A stretch of 43,743 nt of DNA from an uncultured Oscillospiraceae bacterium (GTDB taxonomy: Bacteria; Bacillota; Clostridia; Oscillospirales; Ruminococcaceae), in the NCBI GenBank assembly GCA_910587465.1, contig CAJUMS010000002.1:31653-75395 (forward strand), read 5' to 3'. Made by a program: the position numbers and the translations under genes. The notes below the pieces were generated by a model. The model searched no databases. It saw nothing but the letters and a program-made list of their open reading frames with translations, and was not told where the DNA came from. Positions 15,494 through 20,769 of the stretch are shown in pieces; positions within the stretch are counted from its first letter, which is position 1; every line of letters begins with the position of its first letter.

Positions 15494-15985
15494 TCAGAGT
15501 TTCCCTGCGGCTCGTGCCTCGGCTATCGGTGTACGATCCTCGACAACGAACTCAAGCCCCGTTTCGCTAACGCTGTAATTGTTAGGGTTATAGAGTTCAT
15601 CCCCCGCAAGTTCAAGGAATTGCTCAAAGGTGATCTCACGGACAAATCTGTTGCGCCGCGCGAACTCGTCAAGCTCTGGGTCGTCACTGTTGGGGATCGG
15701 GTTCTCCGCAAACAGGCGGTTCGCGTCCTTTGTCCACTCGGCGCACTCTTTATCGGTTTCGAGAATGAAAACGCTTGCATAATCGGGATCGCTCCAGAGC
15801 AATAACGCTTTGTAGGGGAGTGTTTCTTTGAGGGTCTTTGAGAAAATCTCCCAAATCGATAGGTATAGTTCCTCGCTTGTACCGGGGTCAAGGCTGGATT
15901 CGGTGTCGATACCGAGCAAAAGCTCCTTAAATCCTCGGATCGTTGACATCAGGGGGGTAACGGTAATCATTTCTTCAAGTTCCAT
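15494..15985 (-). CDS. Hypothetical acidic protein, 163 aa
   Basis: Not recognised. Strongly acidic and soluble, with many Glu and Asp (for example NSDDPELDEFARRN and ITFEQFLELAGDELYNPNNY). Neither a membrane span nor a known motif is visible. AGAAAGGAC lies upstream of ATG 15985, and the 16009 gene stops 23 nt before it, so the two are probably co-translated. The acidity is similar to DNA-mimic proteins, but that is only a loose analogy. Confidence 0.7.
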   Translation of the reverse strand: MELEEMITVTPLMSTIRGFKELLLGIDTESSLDPGTSEELYLSIWEIFSKTLKETLPYKALLLWSDPDYASVFILETDKECAEWTKDANRLFAENPIPNSDDPELDEFARRNRFVREITFEQFLELAGDELYNPNNYSVSETGLEFVVEDRTPIAEARAAGKL

Positions 15986-16008
15986 AGCATTTTTGTCCTT
16001 TCTCGTTG

Positions 16009-16218
16009 TCAGTCTTCCGCATAGGGCAGAAGTCTCTCCATACAGTCACTTGTTGTTTCGGCAAGGAAATCAAAGCATCTGCCGGTTGGAATATCGCCTT
16101 GTGTCACGCTGTTTGATACTGCAAACAATATGTTTGTAAGCGCTTCGAGCGTTCCGCAGACCTCGGATATAATATCGCCCGCGGTGGGTATGTATTCTTC
16201 GAGTTCTTCGTTGTCCAT
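16009..16218 (-). CDS. Small acidic protein, paralogue of the 17219 gene product
   Basis: A 69-aa protein rich in Asp and Glu, predicted helical. It aligns along most of its length with the 74-aa product of 17219-17443: shared DI..E at the start of the block, E.L..IL, then QGDI/RGDI, F.A and a late Cys followed by basic residues. This makes a small family present twice in the element. AGGAGG stands 7 nt before ATG 16218. It is the second gene of module 1, behind the predicted antisense RNA gene. Function unknown. Confidence 0.72.
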   Translation of the reverse strand: MDNEELEEYIPTAGDIISEVCGTLEALTNILFAVSNSVTQGDIPTGRCFDFLAETTSDCMERLLPYAED

Positions 16219-16238
16219 TAAAAATCCTCCTTATTGGC

Positions 16239-16267
16239 TTGACTTTTTCCCCCATTTGTGGTACAAT
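16239..16267 (+). promoter_or_regulatory. Rightward promoter of predicted small RNA 1
   Basis: TTGACT (16239-16244), a 17-bp spacer and TACAAT (16262-16267), just upstream of the ribosome site of the leftward 16009 gene and pointing away from it. Confidence 0.75.
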
Positions 16268-16273
16268 GTAACT

Positions 16274-16340
16274 GTAAGTAGGTGTTACACTGTACCACTT
16301 TTGGGGAAGCCTTTGCAATTTGCACTTGCAAGGGCTTTTC
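16274..16340 (+). ncRNA. Predicted small RNA 1, antisense to the module 1 operon
   Basis: It begins about 7 nt after the -10 box and ends with a proper intrinsic terminator: AAGCCTTTGCAA (16307-16318), a 7-nt loop, TTGCAAGGGCTT (16326-16337; one wobble), then TTTT. The T-run exists only on this strand. The predicted RNA of about 65 nt fills the gap between the 92-aa and 69-aa genes exactly and overlaps neither. Near its 5' end it carries TAGGTGTTA, shared with small RNA 2. The promoter spacer, RNA start and terminator lie in a longer imperfect inverted repeat (16250-16272 with 16284-16306). Confidence 0.6.
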
Positions 16341-16343
16341 GCT

Positions 16344-16622
16344 TTAGCTTATTGTAAAGCGCTTGGTTTCGGTCTGCTTGGTGTACCGCTCTGCGATTTC
16401 GGGGAGTTCGCGCTTGATCGCCGTTGTGTCAATACGGTTAGATGTTACAGGCTTCCAAGTAACCTTGTAGCAGTCAATTACAAGCGTGTCGGTGTTCTGC
16501 TCGGTCATTGTCTGCTTAACCTCGTCTTTGAGGGCTTCGAGTTCGGCGGTGAGTTCCTCACTCATTCGCTGCAACTCCTTGATTTGGTGGATTTTCTGTG
16601 TGAGTTCGTTCTTGTTCAACAT
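16344..16622 (-). CDS. Coiled-coil protein of phage/island type, 92 aa
   Basis: Residues 1-50 form a clear heptad coiled coil (KIHQIKELQRMSEELTAELE, then ALKDEVKQTM). The second half, with TWKPVTSNRIDTTAIKREL followed by PEIAERYTKQTETKRFTI, has the pattern S-R-x-D-T-x-x-h-K...Y-x-K....R-R-F that I know from small uncharacterised phage and island proteins often near recombination genes. No enzyme motif. GGAGG is upstream of ATG 16622. First gene behind the promoter at 16692-16720. Confidence 0.75.
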   Translation of the reverse strand: MLNKNELTQKIHQIKELQRMSEELTAELEALKDEVKQTMTEQNTDTLVIDCYKVTWKPVTSNRIDTTAIKRELPEIAERYTKQTETKRFTIS

Positions 16623-16691
16623 TGTGTGAACCTCCTTGTATAATGTGTTTTTTCAGATTGGGTGTTGGCTGTTTTCCCTTTCTGTAATTAT

Positions 16692-16720
16692 ATTATACAC
16701 CTATTTCGTGTGAATGTCAA
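16692..16720 (-). promoter_or_regulatory. Leftward promoter of module 1
   Basis: On the minus strand TTGACA (16715-16720), a 17-bp spacer and TATAAT (16692-16697): full consensus. It drives the 16344, 16009, 15494 and 15003 genes. Confidence 0.85.
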
Positions 16721-16730
16721 TTGGCAGAAT

Positions 16731-16745
16731 ACACAAATTTTGTGT
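16731..16745. promoter_or_regulatory. Operator-like palindrome, copy 1
   Basis: ACACAAATTTTGTGT is a perfect palindrome around its central T, between the divergent promoters. It is the likely operator of the small HTH regulator encoded at 16823 (inference). Confidence 0.7.
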
Positions 16746-16769
16746 GTACTCTTTGTGCATTTTATACGC

Positions 16770-16798
16770 TTGATTTGTGTGTATATATGTGGTATAAT
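16770..16798 (+). promoter_or_regulatory. Promoter of the small HTH regulator gene
   Basis: TTGATT (16770-16775), a 17-bp spacer and TATAAT (16793-16798), 24 nt before ATG 16823. Confidence 0.8.
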
Positions 16799-16822
16799 AA
16801 GAATACAGAAAGAGGTGATAAT

Positions 16823-17053
16823 ATGCCTATAAGATACAAAATTGATGTGTTGGAATCTTTAAAAAAGGCTGGATATTCTTCTTATAAGATCAGGCAAGAA
16901 AAGTTACTTGGTGAAAGAGTTTTATCAAGATTAAGGCATCAAGAGAGCGTTTCTTATGATGTACTTGCTTTAATCTGCAAGCTCTTAAATTGTCAAGTTG
17001 GGGATATTCTCGAATATGTTCCAGACGATGCCGACAAATCTGAAGAGGAATAA
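16823..17053 (+). CDS. Small XRE/Cro-like HTH regulator, 76 aa
   Basis: A single-domain HTH protein: DVLESLKKAGYSSYKIRQEK is the first helices, LLGERVLSRLRHQESVSYDV the turn and recognition helix, and ALICKLLNCQVGDILEYVPD the closing Cro/C1-like signature (L..IC..L.C..GDILE). ATG 16823 has AGAGGTG upstream and the protein then begins at the domain. It is transcribed away from module 1 across the palindromic operator, so self-repression and control of both promoter copies is likely. It is the only rightward gene inside the element besides the integrase. Confidence 0.88.
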   Translation: MPIRYKIDVLESLKKAGYSSYKIRQEKLLGERVLSRLRHQESVSYDVLALICKLLNCQVGDILEYVPDDADKSEEE

Positions 17054-17173
17054 CAAGAGCCGAGAGCGGCGGCGCGGTGTTGATGTTCTCTCTGCCCTCA
17101 GCCTGTAAGAGTAAAACGCATAGAGCCGAGCGGCTTAATTCGGTGGTTTGGCTCTGTTGTATTGGTAACGATT

Positions 17174-17203
17174 AAGGGCGGGAGCCTTTCGACTCTCGCC
17201 CTT
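17174..17203. terminator. Hairpin terminator between the regulator gene and module 2
   Basis: AAGGGCGGGAG (17174-17184), an 8-nt loop, and CTCTCGCCCTT (17193-17203), an 11-bp stem with one wobble. TTTTTT follows 11 nt later on the plus strand. It closes the regulator transcript and the leftward module 2 operon from the other side. Confidence 0.7.
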
Positions 17204-17218
17204 TGGAGTTATGCTTTT

Positions 17219-17443
17219 TTAATTGCTTAATGCCATAACTTTTTGCTTGCATTCGTCAAGCTGAATTGCGATAAATTCCAAACTCAAAGAGCTTGCAATA
17301 TCGCCGCGCCGTGTAGCGTCCGCCATCATGTAGAGAATATCGCGAAGTGATTCGCATTTTTCGGCAATTTCAAGTGCTATATCGTCAAATCCATCATTGA
17401 AATCCTCTTCTACTATTGCTATTGTTTTAACCACTTGATTCAT
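17219..17443 (-). CDS. Small acidic protein, paralogue of the 16009 gene product
   Basis: A 74-aa helical acidic protein. The block from about residue 21 (DIALEIAEKCESLRDILYMM, then ATRRGDIASSLSLEFIAIQL and ECKQKVMALS) aligns with the 69-aa product of 16009-16218. AGGAGG lies 8 nt before ATG 17443. Last gene of module 2, 16 nt behind the 67-aa gene. The repeated occurrence under matching promoters suggests the family matters to the element's control or maintenance; its action is unknown. Confidence 0.72.
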   Translation of the reverse strand: MNQVVKTIAIVEEDFNDGFDDIALEIAEKCESLRDILYMMADATRRGDIASSLSLEFIAIQLDECKQKVMALSN

Positions 17444-17459
17444 TGTGTTTGCCCTCCTA

Positions 17460-17663
17460 TTATCTGACTATCAAATATTCGTTGCCGTCTGCCGTGTAGA
17501 TGTGCAATTCATCACCATTAACGGAAAAGCCTTGTACATCATTCAGGTTGATAACATCTTGACTTGTTGCCGTTGGTGTTTGAATTCTGCCGAGCATATA
17601 CGCTCCAACGAGCGCAGCACAAGCGGCAAGAACCGCAAGACCCGTTATAATTGCCTTTTTCAT
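17460..17663 (-). CDS. Small membrane-anchored or secreted protein, 67 aa
   Basis: MKKAIITGLAVLAACAALVG is a typical N-terminal signal anchor: two Lys, then about 20 hydrophobic residues. It is followed by a polar part of about 40 residues with predicted strands (VQGFSVNGDELHIYTADGNE). No lipobox; a Cys at residue 15 lies inside the hydrophobic core. GAGGAGG precedes ATG 17663; the longer frame upstream has no ribosome site and crosses a promoter. It lies between small RNA 2 and the 74-aa gene. The polar part should face outside the cell. Confidence 0.72.
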   Translation of the reverse strand: MKKAIITGLAVLAACAALVGAYMLGRIQTPTATSQDVINLNDVQGFSVNGDELHIYTADGNEYLIVR

Positions 17664-17675
17664 TGCGTCCTCCTC

Positions 17676-17704
17676 TTGACAAATTAGGTAAAGTGTGTTA
17701 TAAT
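17676..17704 (+). promoter_or_regulatory. Rightward promoter of predicted small RNA 2
   Basis: TTGACA (17676-17681), a 17-bp spacer and TATAAT (17699-17704), a perfect consensus. It touches the ribosome site of the leftward 67-aa gene and points away from it, as at module 1. Confidence 0.82.
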
Positions 17705-17710
17705 GTTGGT

Positions 17711-17785
17711 AGGTGTTAGGCGGTGTCCTCGCCGCCCGTATCACCTCCAAACTTTACGCGATTTTGTTTAATCGCGTTTGTCGTT
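17711..17785 (+). ncRNA. Predicted small RNA 2, antisense to the module 2 operon
   Basis: Starting about 7 nt after the -10 box, it would hold AGGTGTTA at its 5' end, a stem GGCGGTG (17719-17725)/CGCCGCC (17730-17736) with loop TCCT, a single-stranded TCACCTCCAAAC (17741-17752) complementary to a strong Shine-Dalgarno, and a terminator-like stem ACGCGATT (17756-17763)/AATCGCGT (17770-17777) followed by TTTGTCGTT. Length about 70-75 nt. Its 3' end overlaps the end of the 30-aa gene on the other strand. Same layout as small RNA 1. Confidence 0.58.
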
Positions 17786-17860
17786 GTGTGCTGTGATGAT
17801 GTTGTAGAAGTTAGTCGCGAAACATATTCCGAACACCAACACGCAAAGAGCAACTACCAT
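17768..17860 (-). CDS. 30-aa hydrophobic peptide
   Basis: A tiny ORF: ATG 17860 to stop TAA at 17768, preceded by AAAGGAG with 8-nt spacing. It begins VVALCVLVFGICFATNFYN, one hydrophobic span, and ends in HNDKRD, a charged tail. It is the first ORF behind the consensus promoter at 17930-17958. A single-span peptide with a charged tail and an antisense RNA over its 3' end is reminiscent of type I toxins; that is inference from form and position. Confidence 0.58.
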   Translation of the reverse strand: MVVALCVLVFGICFATNFYNIITAHNDKRD

Positions 17861-17929
17861 TGAAACCGCTCCTTTCTGCAAGGTTAAGGGGTGGTTTTTG
17901 TTTTCGGTGTTCCCTTACCTTGTATCTAC

Positions 17930-17958
17930 ATTATACACCTAAATCGTGTGAATGTCAA
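17930..17958 (-). promoter_or_regulatory. Leftward promoter of module 2
   Basis: On the minus strand TTGACA (17953-17958), a 17-bp spacer and TATAAT (17930-17935). Drives the 30-, 67- and 74-aa genes. Confidence 0.85.
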
Positions 17959-17969
17959 TATCCAAAATG

Positions 17970-17982
17970 CACAAAGTTTGTG
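17970..17982. promoter_or_regulatory. Operator-like palindrome, copy 2
   Basis: CACAAAGTTTGTG, a perfect odd-centred palindrome, at the position matching 16731-16745. Confidence 0.68.
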
Positions 17983-18035
17983 TGTATTTTTTGCACATTT
18001 TATACATCTGTATTGTGTGCATATATAATAAAGAT

Positions 18036-18304
18036 TCGAGCGGCTACACCGTCCACAGAAGCCGCCAAATTAAAGCGTGTACGGCTCTGTATTGCATTTC
18101 TATGTGTTGGTAGTGTAAGTTATATATCTGGCGTGTTACCGTTTAATATGGAGCCCCCTAGAGTGTGTGAGCGGTGGGCTTGTGCCGTCCAACTGGACGA
18201 GGGCGTGGCGGGGTAGGTTTACATTTTGGAAAATATCAGTGCGTACACGCGTAGGCAGTTGATGGCAACATTTCAGTATCGGTTTTTTGAGTTCCCCGAA
18301 AGCG
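18036..18304. other. No credible gene; probable decayed regulator region
   Basis: On the plus strand this follows the second divergent promoter copy where a regulator would be expected, but no frame with a start and ribosome site is seen. Minus-strand frames here start only at TTG and read through a terminator. Confidence 0.5.
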
Positions 18305-18339
18305 ATAAAAAAGAGGGAGTACCGTTTTAGTGCTCCCTC
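18305..18339 (-). terminator. Intrinsic terminator of the three-gene cassette
   Basis: On the minus strand GAGGGAGCAC (18330-18339), a 7-nt loop, GTACTCCCTC (18313-18322; one wobble), then TTTTTTAT. A textbook rho-independent terminator for leftward transcripts. Confidence 0.85.
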
Positions 18340-18418
18340 GAAATTATGTAAGACAAAAATTGTACATATCGCCATAAATGAGACATCTGTGGTATAGGTG
18401 GACAATTTTGTAGAGTAG

Positions 18419-18443
18419 ATTTAGCTCATTTTTTGAGCTAAAT
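18419..18443. repeat. Inverted repeat after the 149-aa gene
   Basis: ATTTAGCTCA (18419-18428), five T, TGAGCTAAAT (18434-18443): a 10-bp perfect stem in the 3' untranslated part of the cassette, ahead of the main terminator. Confidence 0.7.
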
Positions 18444-18498
18444 TATACTCAACGGGCTCTTTGTTCTCCATAATTTATATAAAATCAGCAGTTTGAAT

Positions 18499-18948
18499 CT
18501 AATCATCAATATCCTCATCTATGTAATTTTTGAGATTCTCCAAGTTTTGCTTTATCTGTTTGTTTATCGCATCACCACCTGATGTAGACGTTTTTTCAAT
18601 CTCTTGAAGCGCTGAATATAATATTGGAACAGCATCGCGTATGTTTTGCTTCTTCGTTTTTAAATCTGCAAGCTTATTTGTAACTGTTTCTAATTTCTTG
18701 TCAATATTTGATAATTGGCTTTTAGTTTCCTGATTAACTTGAGTACTATTCGCCCCCTCTATCATAGAATACAGAATAGCAACTAAACTCAATACGATAG
18801 ATACTGCAGTAGACGCTCCAGACAAAATATCAAAAGCACAAGTAGAATTATATAAAATTAAACCTATCAAAAAACATACAACAAGCACTAAGCAAATGCC
18901 GAACCAAACAAAGTCCTTTATAGTAATTTTCCATTTCCCAATATGCAT
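18499..18948 (-). CDS. Two-TM membrane protein with coiled coil, unknown
   Basis: A 149-aa protein. TM1 is about residues 13-33 (FVWFGICLVLVVCFLIGLIL) and TM2 about 41-61 (ILSGASTAVSIVLSLVAILY). A heptad coiled coil follows (residues ~68-100, QLSNIDKKLETVTNKLADLK), then a helix, and the tail ends in NYIDEDIDD. The layout, two spans then a long cytosolic coil, is one seen in membrane effectors of defence modules, but no named family is recognised. It starts 2 nt after the 215-aa gene's stop, so it is tightly coupled. More AT-rich than the chromosome. Confidence 0.75.
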   Translation of the reverse strand: MHIGKWKITIKDFVWFGICLVLVVCFLIGLILYNSTCAFDILSGASTAVSIVLSLVAILYSMIEGANSTQVNQETKSQLSNIDKKLETVTNKLADLKTKKQNIRDAVPILYSALQEIEKTSTSGGDAINKQIKQNLENLKNYIDEDIDD

Positions 18949-18950
18949 AC

Positions 18951-19598
18951 TTAATCACCATTATTTAAAAAGTCTTCATTTTCCTCGGGATTGCTCCATA
19001 TTACCGGATCAACTTCCCATGCAGGATGAATAGTGCAACCCAATATCATTGCTTCAAGTGATTTTGGCGAATCTAAACGATAAACCAAATAATAAAGAAG
19101 ATAACGTTTGTAATATCTTAATTGCCTCTCACCTGCGTCAATCATTGAGCAAGAAGCATGCCTTTCCTTTTTTCCTTCAAATGCCGAATTCATAAGTAAC
19201 TTGACACAAAATTCCTCGTTAAGAAATAGAAAACGCATTCGTGCTATATCAGACAATTTTTCATTGCAAATTATATCTTCATTTTCCAATCGAATAGGCT
19301 TATGACGAACTAGCCAGTAGGCAATATAAGACATCTCTTTAATAGGATTGGGCTTTTTTGTCGGATGATAATTTATCAAACGAGATAAATCGTCGAACGC
19401 ATCGATTAACGCTTGCTTTAACAGTATTTCGCTGATAGAAATGCTAGCAATCTCTCCTGACTTTTCTTGCGCCTTTTTATTCATATGTAAAGCAAAATCA
19501 TGTGCAGCGCAATAAATCGTCCTGTATGTATCTTGAAATTTAGATTGCAGTTGATTATTTGCAAACCATTCTTCAAGGCTTTTAAAAACTAGATACAA
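18951..19598 (-). CDS. Unknown mostly helical protein, 215 aa
   Basis: No family recognised. It is soluble and helix-rich, with many aromatic and basic residues (AGERQLRYYKRYLLYYLVYR) and a C-terminal HPAWEVDPVIWSNPEENEDF. The start is a TTG at 19598 with AAAGGGG 8 nt upstream; no ATG is available before the first conserved-looking helix. It is the middle gene of a three-gene leftward cassette and the largest soluble member. Putative partner or sensor for the membrane protein that follows; that role is inference. Confidence 0.68.
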   Translation of the reverse strand: MYLVFKSLEEWFANNQLQSKFQDTYRTIYCAAHDFALHMNKKAQEKSGEIASISISEILLKQALIDAFDDLSRLINYHPTKKPNPIKEMSYIAYWLVRHKPIRLENEDIICNEKLSDIARMRFLFLNEEFCVKLLMNSAFEGKKERHASCSMIDAGERQLRYYKRYLLYYLVYRLDSPKSLEAMILGCTIHPAWEVDPVIWSNPEENEDFLNNGD

Positions 19599-19633
19599 CT
19601 TAATAACCCCTTTCGCTATGAGGATGTACTATG

Positions 19634-19804
19634 TTAATCGTCAATGTCTTCTTCTATCCAGCACAAAATATCAGAGTCTTTCCATCTGTGTTGATCGGAG
19701 CCATTATTTTGCAAGTACGTAATTTTAATGTTGTTGTCCTCGACACTATGCGCGGAACTTTTCTCAATCTCTTCCGCTGTAATATTTACCAAATCTTTTA
19801 CCAT
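19634..19804 (-). CDS. 56-aa acidic protein, first gene of the cassette
   Basis: Opens with VKDLVNITAEEIEKSSAHSV and ends in CWIEEDIDD. Strongly acidic. The last five residues, EDIDD, are the same as those of the 149-aa membrane protein two genes downstream. GGGAGG lies 9 nt before ATG 19804; the longer frame upstream lacks a ribosome site and includes a 12-bp palindrome. Small size, first place in the operon and acidity would suit an antitoxin or inhibitor, but there is no direct evidence. Confidence 0.62.
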   Translation of the reverse strand: MVKDLVNITAEEIEKSSAHSVEDNNIKITYLQNNGSDQHRWKDSDILCWIEEDIDD

Positions 19805-19834
19805 TGGTCTTTTCCTCCCAATACAATTTTTAGT

Positions 19835-19951
19835 TGTGCATGCACAGCTAAACCGTCTCTCATTCTCTCTTTGCATATTATATCACACGACATTATATGC
19901 AAGACACTAGAAATACTTTAATATTATACCACATTTTTTTGTAAATTTCAA
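19835..19951 (-). promoter_or_regulatory. Cassette promoter and inverted repeats in its leader
   Basis: On the minus strand TTGAAA (19946-19951), a 17-bp spacer and TATAAT (19923-19928). Downstream in the leader are TTGCATAT (19871-19878)/ATATGCAA (19895-19902) and the 12-bp perfect palindrome TGTGCATGCACA (19835-19846). Both are possible operators or RNA hairpins; they share TGCAT. Confidence 0.7.
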
Positions 19952-20716
19952 GTAATTTTCTAAAAAATCAATGTTTTTTTACGGAAAAGTTTTGGCTTTA
20001 ATCACAGGTTTACCTGAACATTTCCTTCCACTGCTACAAGGCTATTCTCAGTCGCCGTGAAGGCGACAATAAACGTTACTCATAACAGTTTTTTTGTTTT
20101 TCATCGGTCTAAACGCACGGCTATACAATCGTTTATGCTGCGGATGATATCTTCTTAAACCGAGGACGTTCACAGGGCAGCGAAAACGGCTCATATTTGC
20201 GTTTTATCGGCTTGGTATGTGTAGATACGAATATATCCACGAAATTAATTCTAGTAGCATTTACAAAGCAAATAGAAGTATATGGCAATATGCTATATAC
20301 CCACAAAATAAAATTCTGGTTTTATTAGTTAACTATATGTTCTGAAAAAACATATACAATATACCCCCTAGGCGGCAAAGCACTACCGGGGGCATATCCC
20401 TTTTGGGGTATATGCCTAATGGCGAGCGGCTGTTGTTAAGTATCCGAGATTTCGATGGGTAACGAAGTCAAATTGACCTATATTGAGTCGAGATCGTAAA
20501 CCGCGAGGGGGTTATTAAGCGATGGGGTGGCGTTTTGCCTACCCATAGTTTGAGGTCAATGGCGCCCGCTTTTACCGACAGCGGCGCAAATCCAACACTG
20601 ACTTACCCTCTAAAAATACAATATAAGCCTTGGATTTTATAAAAAGTTGTCTGTTTATAAGCGTATATACAAATAAGCGGCGGTTTATGTTGTGTGGGCG
20701 ATTCCGCAATTTTCAC
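19952..20716. other. ~760-nt non-coding region with clustered inverted repeats
   Basis: No gene is seen on either strand. TCGCC/GGCGA hairpin near 20053-20070. GTATATGGCA (20278-20287)/TGCTATATAC (20291-20300). TATATGTT (20334-20341)/AACATATA (20349-20356). GGCATATCCC (20391-20400)/GGGGTATATGCC (20405-20416). From about 20.4 to 20.6 kb the sequence becomes more GC-rich. This is the region between cargo and integrase, where an origin, transfer site or recombinase site would be expected. Confidence 0.55.
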
Positions 20717-20745
20717 TTGCATTCTCGTGATGAATATGCTATAAT
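20717..20745 (+). promoter_or_regulatory. Integrase promoter
   Basis: TTGCAT (20717-20722), a 17-bp spacer and TATAAT (20740-20745), 24 nt before the integrase ATG. Confidence 0.8.
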
Positions 20746-20769
20746 GAGAATCGGAAAGAAGGTGCCACA

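Larger units (their letters stand above)
16687..16800. repeat. Divergent promoter region, copy 1 of a ~110-bp repeat
   Basis: Matches 17925-18035 over about 110 bp with scattered differences: ATTATACACCT, CGTGTGAATGTCAAT, CACAAA-n-TTTGTGTGTA, then TTTTATAC and TTGTGTG. Each copy holds a leftward promoter and a central palindrome. Confidence 0.85.
17925..18035. repeat. Divergent promoter region, copy 2 of the ~110-bp repeat
   Basis: Second copy of the 16687-16800 region. The leftward promoter and palindrome are intact. The rightward promoter appears decayed (no -35 match, -10-like TATAAT near 18023-18030), and no gene follows it. Confidence 0.85.

Noticed and set aside
17860..18216. 118-codon plus-strand frame across the second promoter copy
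   Set aside because: It covers a leftward promoter and operator, has no ribosome site, and resembles copy 1 only because the DNA is repeated.
18136..18405. 89-codon minus-strand frame after the three-gene cassette
   Set aside because: TTG start without a ribosome site, and it runs through the cassette's terminator.
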